Of a DNA stretch of 12,889 nucleotides, positions 6,603-12,889 are shown one piece after another (the first letter of the stretch is position 1; every line of letters starts with the position of its first letter). Source of the DNA: Candidatus Bathyarchaeota archaeon (GTDB taxonomy: Archaea; Thermoproteota; Bathyarchaeia; TCS64). A model generated the notes under the pieces. It was not told where the DNA came from and did not search any database. It saw nothing but the letters and a program-made list of their open reading frames with translations. The stretch covers positions 1-12,889 of the forward strand of contig JAUWLH010000026.1 of the NCBI GenBank assembly GCA_030613835.1. Direction: 5' to 3'. The position numbers were made by a program, and so were the translations under genes.

Positions 6603-7798
6603 GCGACAAAGAATTCACAAAGATGATGGAGGGCAACGAGGCGGCGGCCTGGGGAGCGAAGATATCCAGGGCTGAAGTAGTGCCAGCGTACCCGATCACG
6701 CCCCAGACTGAGCTAATCAGCAGCATAGCGACGTTGATCGCTGAGGGGAAGATGAAGACCGAGTACATCAAGGTCGAGGGCGAGCACACCGCGATGGCGG
6801 CGGCTGTAGGAGCCTCGGCGGCTGGAGCCAGAGTTTTCACGGCTTCCAGCAGCCAAGGGGTCGCATTCATGGATGAGCCTCTCTGGATCCCACCAGGGAG
6901 AAGGCTCCCGATAGTGATGTGTTTCGTCAACAGGTCTATGGCCCCCCTAGGTGGTCTCAGGCCCGATCATAACGACTCGATGCATCAGCGTGACAAGGGC
7001 TGGATACTTCTCTACTGTGAGAACAGCCAAGAGGTTCTGGACACCATAATCCAGGCGTACAAGATCGCCGAGAACCCGGAGATTTACCTACCTGTGGGTG
7101 TCTGCTATGACGGTTACTTTGTCTCGGCGACGGCCACGCCCACAACAGTGCCTGATCAGACCAAGGTGGACGAATGGCTTCCCTCGTACACTCATGAGTG
7201 GTACAGCCTGATGCCCGAGAGCCATAAGATGCCTTCCCAGAGGAGCTTCTTGGAGATGAGGATGGGGGTAGCCGAGGCGCATGAGAAGGCGAAAAAGGTC
7301 ATCAAGGACGTCGACGCCGACTTCAAGAAACACTTTGGCAGGGGCTACGGTGGTATCATTGAGGAGTACAACTGTGAAGGTGCAGAGGCCGTCATAGTGA
7401 CCATGGATTCCATGACTGGAACTGCTAGGGACGTCATCGATGAGATGCGATCCGAGGGCAAGAAGATAGGGCTGGTCAAGCTCAAGTGCTTCAGGCCATT
7501 CCCCTCGGAGGAGTTCCAGGAGATCGCACGCAAGTACAAGGCTATAGGGGTGGTGGACAGGAACAACAGCTTCGGTTCGGCCGGGGGCGGAATCGTGGCC
7601 ATAGAGCTGGCACGGGCCCTCTACGATGAGCCAGATAAGCCGTTAATTGTGGACTTCCACGTGGGCCTATCAGGCACCGATGTGACCATGAACCAGATCA
7701 GGTACATGGCCGACGAGACCCTAGAGGCGGCCAGGACGGGCAAGGTGAAACACGTCGTGGACTGGGTTGAGACCCACGACCTAGGAGAGGTGATGTAA
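6599..7798 (+). CDS. porA: 2-oxoacid:ferredoxin oxidoreductase, alpha subunit
   Basis: The 399-residue alpha subunit (COG0674) supplies half of the thiamine-diphosphate active site and the transketolase C-terminal-like domain. EGNEAAAWGA (11-20), YPITPQTE (31-38), the VEGEH active-site glutamate region (59-63), GASAAGARVFTASSSQG (71-87) and PLWIPPGRRLPIVM (94-107) are typical, as are NR at 111-112, DHND and RDKGW. The second domain begins near EGAEAVIVTMDS (about 260) and includes KLKCFRPFPSEE. The NR and RDxGW motifs resemble pyruvate and 2-ketoisovalerate enzymes more than 2-oxoglutarate enzymes. The ATG overlaps the delta stop by four bases; the stop TAA is followed directly by the beta ATG. 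Confidence 0.94.
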   Translation: MSDKEFTKMMEGNEAAAWGAKISRAEVVPAYPITPQTELISSIATLIAEGKMKTEYIKVEGEHTAMAAAVGASAAGARVFTASSSQGVAFMDEPLWIPPGRRLPIVMCFVNRSMAPLGGLRPDHNDSMHQRDKGWILLYCENSQEVLDTIIQAYKIAENPEIYLPVGVCYDGYFVSATATPTTVPDQTKVDEWLPSYTHEWYSLMPESHKMPSQRSFLEMRMGVAEAHEKAKKVIKDVDADFKKHFGRGYGGIIEEYNCEGAEAVIVTMDSMTGTARDVIDEMRSEGKKIGLVKLKCFRPFPSEEFQEIARKYKAIGVVDRNNSFGSAGGGIVAIELARALYDEPDKPLIVDFHVGLSGTDVTMNQIRYMADETLEAARTGKVKHVVDWVETHDLGEVM

Positions 7799-8674
7799 AT
7801 GATTGACGAGATATTCGACCAACACTACACGGATGCAAAGATCCAGGGAGGAACCACATGCTGCCCAGGCTGCGGTGGACCACTGTTCTGGAAAATTGCG
7901 CTACAGGTTCTAGGACCCAATACCATCGTGTACGGGGACGGCCCGTGCGCCATGTGCGCCCTGAGGAACATCAAGGTACCCCACTACGGGATCCACTTCA
8001 GCTTCGTCGCTGATGGAGCAACCGGTATAGCCGCGGCACTACGTGCCAAGGGAAGGGAAGATATTACCCTGATCTCAAGCGCAGGCGATGGAGCCACCGC
8101 TGATATCAGCTTCGGAAAGATCAGCGCCGCCGCGGAGAGAAACGAGAACATGATCCAGATATGCGTCGACAACGAGGCCTACATGAACACCGGGATCCAG
8201 AAGAGCGGGCTCACACCCTACGGCGCGTGGACAACCACTACACCGATGGGAAAGGAGACCAACAAGAAGGACATACCCATGATCATAGCCGCACACAAGG
8301 TACCATACGTGGCAACAGCCAGCGTAGCGTACCCCGTGGACCTCAAGCGCAAGCTGGAGAAGGCCATGACAATCAAGGGTTTCAAGTTCATCCACACAAT
8401 CATCCCATGCCCAACGGGCTGGAGGTTCGACCCGGCCAAGGCCGTCGAGGTAACTCGACTTGGCGTCGATTCGTGGGTGACTCCTCTCTACGAGGTGGAG
8501 GAAGGGGTCCTAAAGGTATCAAGAAAGGCAGAGGCCAAGCCGGTCAACGAGTACCTGTCCGCCCAGGGCAGGTTCAGGAGACTGAGTGAGGATCAGATCG
8601 CCTACATCCAGTCCGAGGTGGACAACAAACGAGATGATCTACTAGCCCAAGACGGCAAGAAGATCATCCACTAA
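7799..8674 (+). CDS. porB: 2-oxoacid:ferredoxin oxidoreductase, beta subunit
   Basis: The 291-residue beta subunit (COG1013) binds thiamine diphosphate, magnesium and the proximal [4Fe-4S] cluster. The cofactor motif GDGATADISFGK (96-107) and DNEAYMNTG (124-132) are clear, followed by SGLTPYGAWTTTTPMGK (136-152). Cluster cysteines are likely Cys22, Cys25 (CCPGCG), Cys50 and Cys204 (PCPTGW). Cys21 and Cys53 are extra; the segment GDGPCAMCALRN (46-57) differs from the usual ATGC...E version, so the cluster surroundings are altered. Together with the gamma, delta and alpha genes it forms a complete enzyme for CoA-dependent oxidative decarboxylation of a 2-oxoacid, or reductive carboxylation in reverse. 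It starts at the ATG immediately after the alpha stop. Confidence 0.94.
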   Translation: MIDEIFDQHYTDAKIQGGTTCCPGCGGPLFWKIALQVLGPNTIVYGDGPCAMCALRNIKVPHYGIHFSFVADGATGIAAALRAKGREDITLISSAGDGATADISFGKISAAAERNENMIQICVDNEAYMNTGIQKSGLTPYGAWTTTTPMGKETNKKDIPMIIAAHKVPYVATASVAYPVDLKRKLEKAMTIKGFKFIHTIIPCPTGWRFDPAKAVEVTRLGVDSWVTPLYEVEEGVLKVSRKAEAKPVNEYLSAQGRFRRLSEDQIAYIQSEVDNKRDDLLAQDGKKIIH

Positions 8675-8684
8675 CCCTTTTCTC

Positions 8685-8699
8685 AAGCGTTAAACGCTT
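8685..8699 (+). promoter_or_regulatory. Palindrome over the PfkB promoter, possible operator
   Basis: AAGCGTT-A-AACGCTT is a perfect seven-base inverted repeat with a one-base centre. It contains the TTAAAC box (8690-8695), which lies 26-27 bases before the GTG start at 8719, the distance for a leaderless transcript. A protein binding the palindrome would block TBP. It could instead be part of a weak terminator after the beta gene, but no T-run follows it. Confidence 0.45.
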
Positions 8700-8718
8700 A
8701 TACCCTCTATTATTTTCC

Positions 8719-9591
8719 GTGAACACCACAGCCGTCGGGCACGTCGCACTTGACACAGTGATTACAGTTGAGCGGCGACTCGAACAACTGGGAGGACCAC
8801 CGAGCTTCATGTCTGCGATAGGTGACGTGATCGGCTCAAGGGTTGACATTGTTACCCGAATCGGCCCCGATTTTCCTTGGGCTCACCGTGAGCTATTCAA
8901 GGAAAGGGGGATTGATCTGGCATCCTGGACATGTGAGTCCCCTACAACCCGTTTCATCCTGGATTACACCGTCCAACCAAGGGGTCTGGCAGTGGGAGCT
9001 ATCTGTGATGGTATCGAGACCACCGATATCCCTGATTCGGGCTGCGTGATACTTTCCCCGATTGTGGGTGAGATCACTAAGTCCTTCCTTGGCTCCGTTG
9101 AACCCGAGTTCCTCGCCCTTGACCCTCAGGGGCTGGTGAGGAAAATCCATGATGACGGCTCCATCACTCTTGAGCCATGGGGGTCGACCTACTTGGGCCG
9201 TGTAGACCTGCTTAAGACGAGTATCCGTGAGCACTTCTACCTTACTGGAGAACCTGATCTCCTGAGAAGCCTGGGGAAGATCATGGAAAAGGGGGTTGAT
9301 GTTGCCGTGATCACCCTTGGGGACGGGGGCTCATTGGTGCAATCAACCGATGCTAGGCTGAAGGTGCCCATTTACCATACTGAGAGCATCGACTCTACTG
9401 GGACTGGGGACTGTTTCCTCGCCGCGTTATCGTATTCACTGTACAAAGGAGAGCCCCTTCCCTGGTCCTGTGCATTGGCATCCGCGGTTGCGTCATCGAT
9501 CGTGGAGACCCGAGGCCCATTCATCAAACTATCTGGAACCGCAGTCACGGAGAGAGCCGAGAACCTACACGAAAAGATACAGCTGATCTAG
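8719..9591 (+). CDS. PfkB/ribokinase-family carbohydrate kinase
   Basis: The 290-residue protein is a PfkB-family kinase that phosphorylates a sugar or nucleoside with ATP. The C-terminal signature DSTGTGDCF (225-233) contains the anion hole and catalytic base Asp231, and ITLGDGGS (198-205) is the ATP-side strand-loop. The N-terminal GHVALDT and GGPPSF motifs correspond to the usual substrate-binding GG region, although the commonly seen Asn after GG is not obvious. The length is typical. The substrate cannot be deduced. The start is GTG at 8719, supported by a TATA-like TTAAAC 26 bases upstream. It follows the oxidoreductase by 44 bases. Its TAG shares the CTAG at 9588-9591 with the stop of the convergent gene. 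Confidence 0.88.
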   Translation: MNTTAVGHVALDTVITVERRLEQLGGPPSFMSAIGDVIGSRVDIVTRIGPDFPWAHRELFKERGIDLASWTCESPTTRFILDYTVQPRGLAVGAICDGIETTDIPDSGCVILSPIVGEITKSFLGSVEPEFLALDPQGLVRKIHDDGSITLEPWGSTYLGRVDLLKTSIREHFYLTGEPDLLRSLGKIMEKGVDVAVITLGDGGSLVQSTDARLKVPIYHTESIDSTGTGDCFLAALSYSLYKGEPLPWSCALASAVASSIVETRGPFIKLSGTAVTERAENLHEKIQLI

Positions 9592-9995
9592 GCGAATCTT
9601 CGCCTGGCGAACCAGTAAACAACCAGAGCCACAAACATGTTTACCACCAACCAGACCATAGTTCCCATCAATTCAAGACCCGATCTAGCGTCCATCGCCG
9701 CGTTTGCAGCCTCGGCCGCGTCGGATGCGGCCTGATCCGTGGAACTCGAAATTTCAGCAACTGCCTCACTCGATTCCACAGTGTCCTCTGAGTTTTCACT
9801 CAAGTCATCAATTTCCGATGATAACGTCCCGTTCTCCGTTGAAAACTCTCTTCCGGTAACTGTGACCATCTCCGCCCCCTCTCCTGCGAGAGTGGGGTTC
9901 GCATACATGGCCACCTGGTTGGGCACTGCTGAGACGAGCATGTATCCGACGAACACGGCGACTACCATATATGCGAGAGACTTGGGGGTCATCAT
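9588..9995 (-). CDS. Two-helix membrane protein with Ser/Glu/Asp-rich linker
   Basis: I do not recognise this 135-residue protein. It has an N-terminal hydrophobic helix (about 6-24), a polar region of about 80 residues rich in Ser, Glu, Asp and Ala (about 50-105, probably helical or coiled in its second half), and a second helix (110-129) followed by RRRFA. Positive residues after the last helix suggest that both termini are cytosolic and the acidic part faces outward. The ATG at 9995 has an in-frame ATG beside it. A CATTAAGT box lies 25-26 bases upstream, giving a leaderless message, and a GGGGGAT site would serve a longer one. It follows the membrane-bound regulator on the same strand, so a functional link is plausible but unproven. 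Confidence 0.7.
   Translation of the reverse strand: MMTPKSLAYMVVAVFVGYMLVSAVPNQVAMYANPTLAGEGAEMVTVTGREFSTENGTLSSEIDDLSENSEDTVESSEAVAEISSSTDQAASDAAEAANAAMDARSGLELMGTMVWLVVNMFVALVVYWFARRRFA
9590..9605. terminator. Short inverted repeat at the convergent gene ends
   Basis: AGGCGAA-TC-TTCGCCT, a seven-base inverted repeat, sits exactly where the PfkB and membrane-protein genes meet and overlap. It could act as a bidirectional stop or stabilise both 3' ends. On the minus strand it is also the last codons of the membrane protein, so it may be chance. Confidence 0.35.
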
Positions 9996-10006
9996 CTATC
10001 TTGATC

Positions 10007-10080
10007 CCCCGTTGAACTTAATGCTAGAGATTAGAACAGTCCCTGTGACCCTGGTTCTACCCCGTTCAAATATTAGAACA
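10007..10080 (-). repeat. Duplicated promoter element upstream of the Ser/Glu-rich membrane protein
   Basis: Two copies of a two-part element are present. On the plus strand the parts are CCCCGTT(G/C)AA, at 10007-10016 and 10060-10069, and ATTAGAACA, at 10030-10038 and 10072-10080. The parts are 13 bases apart in the proximal copy and 2 bases apart in the distal one. The proximal copy brackets the CATTAAGT TATA-like box; the distal one contains an AATATTT box. They may be operators or tandem promoters. Confidence 0.5.
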
Positions 10081-10081
10081 C

Positions 10082-10522
10082 TCAACGTGGCCTGTCCCTC
10101 CATATCTTGATGGTCTCGTACCAGAGGATCACATTGGGAACCAGCCCCATAATTATGGTGGTGAACGTCTCCCTCGTGGGATGTAGCGGCGACTGGATAA
10201 AATATGTAATCAGCATCGTGGTCATGAGCACCGCGTAGAACAGGTAACGGGGCAGCATGACTCCGCCCAAGGTCACGAACTGGCGTAGGATGCCCACCTT
10301 GACCATTCTCTCTAATTTGTAGTCGCCGTGCACGTTCTCGATGAGCCCTAGCTCCTGAAGTTTGTTGAGGTGGTAGCTGGATACGCTGGGGCTGCTGAAG
10401 CCCAGCTCCCTCTGCACTTTCCTAACCCCAACTGCCTTAGCCGGTTTCTTGAGCATGTGCATGTAGACGAGGAGTGTCTTGCCCTTGAGCTCGGACTCGA
10501 TGATGGCTTCATTGCTGGACAT
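10082..10522 (-). CDS. Membrane-tethered winged helix-turn-helix regulator
   Basis: The 146-residue protein joins a DNA-binding domain to two membrane helices. Residues about 12-72 form a winged helix: GVRKVQRELGFSSPSVSSYHLNKLQELGLI (about 32-61) contains the recognition helix SPSVSSYHLNKL, as in ArsR-like and HTH_20 regulators, and HGDYKLER is the wing. Hydrophobic helices follow at about 92-109 and 119-139, with a charged C-terminus. Such proteins occur in archaea and are thought to regulate from the membrane, but the signal and targets are unknown. It starts 30 bases after the SPOUT methyltransferase stop. A TTTAAA (10559-10564) in the end of that gene may give it a promoter; otherwise it is cotranscribed. 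Confidence 0.85.
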   Translation of the reverse strand: MSSNEAIIESELKGKTLLVYMHMLKKPAKAVGVRKVQRELGFSSPSVSSYHLNKLQELGLIENVHGDYKLERMVKVGILRQFVTLGGVMLPRYLFYAVLMTTMLITYFIQSPLHPTRETFTTIIMGLVPNVILWYETIKIWRDRPR

Positions 10523-10552
10523 TGGGGACCCCTTTCCTCAGATATTACTGAA

Positions 10553-11392
10553 TCAGTCTTTAAACATGTTGAGAAGCGCCAGCGTGGCGTGGACCGCTTC
10601 CTCAGTCCGCACCGTAGCAGTGCCTTGGTTGGGCACCGTGTTCACGATGAAATCAAATGCCTCCTCCATGCGCCTGCCCTGCCTCTCCATGATCTTCCCG
10701 ATGCCCTCCTTGTGGGAGCCGAAGACTATCAGTGTCTTGTGCGCCTCATCCCATCTGTCCTCGATGGCCTCGGCGACATCACCAAAGTTCTCGCCGAGTT
10801 TGGATGTGGCTATGGTCAGATCCCACTCTGGGCTGTGGACCAGGTCACTTAGCCTTCCCTTGCTTCCCCTGAGGTCGTATCCCCAGTACTCGTCGAGCCT
10901 GAGCTTCTTGACCTGCCTTCCTCTAGGAAGAGCGCTCATCTCCATGACTTGCGTAGTTATCCTTGCGCCCAGCTGGGGAGCCTTCCCCCTTATCCCGAGG
11001 GGCGCATTGATGCCGATATCAACGAGGTAGCCGTCATCGGTGTGCTTGATGACCACACCGTCCCTGTACTCGCCCTCCTTGATCTCATCGAGTGTGTAGC
11101 TGGTGGTATGATGCGGCGTCCTCAGTGGCGGCAGCATCCCCGCGAACTGTAGCTCCTCCCTGTGCTCGAAAAGGTGCTTCCTCAGGTACTGGGGTGTCTC
11201 AAGATATCCCAGAATATACTTCATGAGCAGGCTCTCATCTTCCTTGTCCCTGTAGATGATGATCTCATCCACCCTGTATATTCCCGCGGCACGCCCCAGC
11301 TGGCCCAGTACTACCGTCTTCTGCCTCAGGTGCCCTATCTCCGATACCATCGAAGAGGGAACCGCTATACTGATCTTGTTTCTCCTTCTCAT
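10553..11392 (-). CDS. Archaeal SPOUT-fold RNA methyltransferase (COG2106, C9orf114/SPOUT1-like)
   Basis: The 279-residue protein belongs to the archaeal-eukaryotic COG2106 family, SPOUT-fold S-adenosylmethionine-dependent methyltransferases annotated as putative RNA uridine-N3 methyltransferases. Signatures are YILGYLETPQYLRKHLF (59-75), AGMLPPLRTPHH (84-95) and VFGSHKEGI (223-231). The C-terminal knot, DFIVNTVPNQGTATVRTEEA (247-266), binds the methyl donor. Residues about 100-165 are the usual beta-rich inserted domain (GVVIKHTDDGYLVDIG), probably for RNA binding. The RNA substrate in archaea is not certain to me. The ATG at 11392 overlaps the preceding gene's TAA in TAATG, which indicates translational coupling. 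Confidence 0.9.
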   Translation of the reverse strand: MRRRNKISIAVPSSMVSEIGHLRQKTVVLGQLGRAAGIYRVDEIIIYRDKEDESLLMKYILGYLETPQYLRKHLFEHREELQFAGMLPPLRTPHHTTSYTLDEIKEGEYRDGVVIKHTDDGYLVDIGINAPLGIRGKAPQLGARITTQVMEMSALPRGRQVKKLRLDEYWGYDLRGSKGRLSDLVHSPEWDLTIATSKLGENFGDVAEAIEDRWDEAHKTLIVFGSHKEGIGKIMERQGRRMEEAFDFIVNTVPNQGTATVRTEEAVHATLALLNMFKD

Positions 11393-11883
11393 TATGAATC
11401 CCTGTGTTTTGGCCAGCTATTCCAGCCGGTCTTGACGTATTTTTCCCTGCCTTCCAAGTCCGCCTTGACCCACTCTAGGAAGCCTTTGAAGCTCCTGATG
11501 CTCGCCAGTTCACCCTTGGATCCCAGCCCCATCCTGACCAGGCTCTCGATGAACCTGCTCTCGGCAAGATCCTGGGTCTCGTTCACTATCTTGACCTCTG
11601 TTACCTTGTAACCTAGCTCCTTGAGAGTGTCCCTTGCGTGGGTGAACACGTAACCTGTGCAGATGTGTATGGCCTCGTCGGTGGATACTCCGAGGGCATC
11701 GATGCCCTCCAATATTATCTGGGTCGCCGACCTCAGGTACGCCTTGTACTTGAACTCGTCTCTCTGGAATAGCTCCAGCGGTATCTCGCCCCAGTGGTTC
11801 TCACCTGTCTCGACCCTGCGGAGCACTACCACTGTGCCCCCGATGAGGTCTCCCCAGCCTGAGTCGTCCACCTCGATGACCAT
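11392..11883 (-). CDS. Uncharacterised conserved archaeal protein, possibly RNase H-like
   Basis: I cannot name this 163-residue protein, although the N-terminal MVIEVDDSGWGDLIGG and GEIPLELFQ look like those of a conserved archaeal family. The opening strand with Asp6 and Asp7, a following beta hairpin (TVVVLRRVETGE), a strand after a helix (AIHICTGYVF, 71-80) and later acidic positions suggest an RNase H-like or nucleotide-binding alpha/beta fold; that is an inference. It is soluble. Its stop overlaps the start of the SPOUT methyltransferase by one base, so a joint role in RNA processing or modification is plausible. The ATG at 11883 has a TTTTTTAAC box about 31 bases upstream (11910-11919). 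Confidence 0.75.
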   Translation of the reverse strand: MVIEVDDSGWGDLIGGTVVVLRRVETGENHWGEIPLELFQRDEFKYKAYLRSATQIILEGIDALGVSTDEAIHICTGYVFTHARDTLKELGYKVTEVKIVNETQDLAESRFIESLVRMGLGSKGELASIRSFKGFLEWVKADLEGREKYVKTGWNSWPKHRDS

Positions 11884-11909
11884 GGTTGATGCTAGTTGAT
11901 GTGGGGAGG

Positions 11910-11919
11910 TTAAAAAACA
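11910..11919 (-). promoter_or_regulatory. TATA-like box and T-tract between the isomerase and the next gene
   Basis: Minus-strand GTTTTTTAAC lies just after the isomerase stop and about 31 bases before the ATG at 11883. It can serve as a TATA box for the downstream genes and, as a T-tract, as a stop signal for the isomerase message. Confidence 0.45.
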
Positions 11920-11924
11920 GTATC

Positions 11925-12889
11925 CTAGTCCTTCATGCTGTCTTTGAGGGCTTCTATGGAGTTAGTAGTTCCTGGGTCGATGCCGTATAGCACGCCCAGG
12001 TAGGCGCTGGCGAAATCCCCGATGAGCAAAGCGGACATCATCCTAGTCAGGAGGGCTTTACCCACCGCCTGGACCTCGACGAGTCTACCGAATTTCTCTG
12101 ACATGAGCTCGTTGGATACACTGATCTTCTTGCTGAGCCTCTCGCCTTCAAGTGGGTCCCTGATTATTACTACGCAATTGGTGCATAGCAAGTCCTTGCT
12201 CCCCTCCCTCGCCATTATTCCGTTGTGGAATGCCTCCGGGAAGAAGTTTGTCGCCGCGGGGCTCTTGCTGTTCTCGTTGAACTGTGTGCTGTACCTGTAC
12301 GCGACGGCCTGGAACTGCCGCGGGGCGTAGATGAACGGAATATATTCTTTCAGTATGTTGGCCAGCTGCTTTCCCATGTTCTCATCGGTGGGAACCTCCA
12401 ACTTCATGGAGTCGCAGAGAAGCCTAGTGACATCGAGGGTCTCAAGTATCTCCTCGTATTGTCCGTCCTCGATCAATCCAATGTTCTTTGATACTGCGGC
12501 AAGCGAGAAGAACTGGAAAGGAATTGCCGCACGGGGCTGCACTCCCTTCTGGAAGTAAACGACTGGATTACCGTTCTTTTTAGCGAGTTCCTCAAGCTCT
12601 CCACCTGAGCAGAAGCAAATGATCCTGCATCCCCTCTCCCTTGCCTCGTGGTATTGGCTCAGGGTTTCCTCTGTGTTGCCTGAGTAACTGACTGCGTAGA
12701 CCAGGGTTTTCTTGTTCACCCATCCCGGCAGGTGGTACCCCCTTGAGACCTGAATGGGCACCTTGGTGGAGTACAGCAGCCAGTCTGAGAGGAGGCGCCC
12801 ACCCACCGCGGAACCCCCCCGGCCCGAGATGAGGACTGAGGAGTAATCGTAAGTGGCCCCCAGACCCACCTGAAGGGTGTCAATTATCG
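11925..12889 (-). CDS. Bifunctional phosphoglucose/phosphomannose isomerase, partial at window edge
   Basis: The frame is open to the window edge; the GTG at 12869 is internal, so the N-terminus lies outside. At least 314 residues are visible. The protein is a SIS-domain sugar-phosphate isomerase of the archaeal PGI/PMI family, interconverting glucose-6-phosphate or mannose-6-phosphate with fructose-6-phosphate. Counting from that GTG, GRGGSAVGGRLL (16-27) is the first phosphate loop, SYSGNTEET (61-69) the second, and QPRAAIPF (111-118) follows. NENSKSPA (198-205) holds the probable catalytic glutamate (Glu199) and the FHN at 214-216 the histidine (His215). The usual HNE is HNG here, and the first loop has Arg where Met is common. 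DPGTTNSIEALK closes the protein. Confidence 0.9.
   Translation of the reverse strand, partial: IIDTLQVGLGATYDYSSVLISGRGGSAVGGRLLSDWLLYSTKVPIQVSRGYHLPGWVNKKTLVYAVSYSGNTEETLSQYHEARERGCRIICFCSGGELEELAKKNGNPVVYFQKGVQPRAAIPFQFFSLAAVSKNIGLIEDGQYEEILETLDVTRLLCDSMKLEVPTDENMGKQLANILKEYIPFIYAPRQFQAVAYRYSTQFNENSKSPAATNFFPEAFHNGIMAREGSKDLLCTNCVVIIRDPLEGERLSKKISVSNELMSEKFGRLVEVQAVGKALLTRMMSALLIGDFASAYLGVLYGIDPGTTNSIEALKDSMKD

Noticed and set aside
9739..10110. 123-residue plus-strand ORF opposite the Ser/Glu-rich membrane protein
   Set aside because: Its composition mirrors the opposite gene and it runs across that gene's promoter repeats; no start signal and no recognisable motif.
10479..11030. 183-residue plus-strand ORF opposite the SPOUT gene
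   Set aside because: Antisense to a clear methyltransferase, low-complexity Ser/Leu composition, no promoter.
1..12889. Search for CRISPR arrays, tRNA or rRNA genes, insertion sequences and phage or defence genes
   Set aside because: No regular repeat-spacer pattern, no cloverleaf-like stretch in the gaps, and no transposase, integrase or known defence protein among the genes.

Overview
The window comes from an archaeal genome. The evidence is the gene content: an Ard1/RimI-type Nat acetyltransferase, a four-subunit 2-oxoacid:ferredoxin oxidoreductase, an archaeal SPOUT RNA methyltransferase of the COG2106 type, a phosphoglucose/phosphomannose isomerase and a COG1751 protein. The expression signals agree: A/T-rich TATA-like boxes lie about 25-34 bases before many start codons, so messages are leaderless or nearly so, and clear Shine-Dalgarno sites are rare. 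The base composition is moderately GC-rich. I cannot fix the phylum; an uncultivated anaerobic archaeon is a reasonable guess from the ferredoxin-dependent oxidoreductase.

Layout. (1) Bases 93-2405, minus strand: Nat acetyltransferase, a 51-residue single-helix membrane protein, a YkgJ-type cysteine-cluster protein and a zinc aspartoacylase/succinylglutamate desuccinylase-family protein. (2) Base 2496 onward, plus strand: a site-2 (M50) membrane metalloprotease, divergent from the acetyltransferase. (3) Minus strand, 3775-4995: a LarA (DUF2088) homologue with most of its cofactor residues replaced. (4) Plus strand, 5113-9591: a COG1751 protein with a hairpin/U-tract terminator, a tight gamma-delta-alpha-beta 2-oxoacid:ferredoxin oxidoreductase operon, then a PfkB-family sugar kinase behind its own promoter. 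(5) Minus strand, 9588-12889: a phosphoglucose/phosphomannose isomerase cut by the window edge, an uncharacterised conserved protein, the SPOUT methyltransferase whose start overlaps that gene's stop, a membrane-tethered winged-helix regulator and a Ser/Glu-rich two-helix membrane protein.

How they fit together. The isomerase, PfkB kinase and oxidoreductase fit central sugar and 2-oxoacid metabolism, with electrons delivered to ferredoxin. The regulator and the Ser/Glu-rich membrane protein are neighbours, and the promoter of the latter carries a duplicated element, so a local regulatory pair is plausible. I see no tRNA, rRNA, CRISPR array, insertion sequence, phage gene or recognisable defence system. 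The observations I would follow first are the LarA homologue without its nickel-pincer lysine and the duplicated promoter element beside the membrane-bound regulator.
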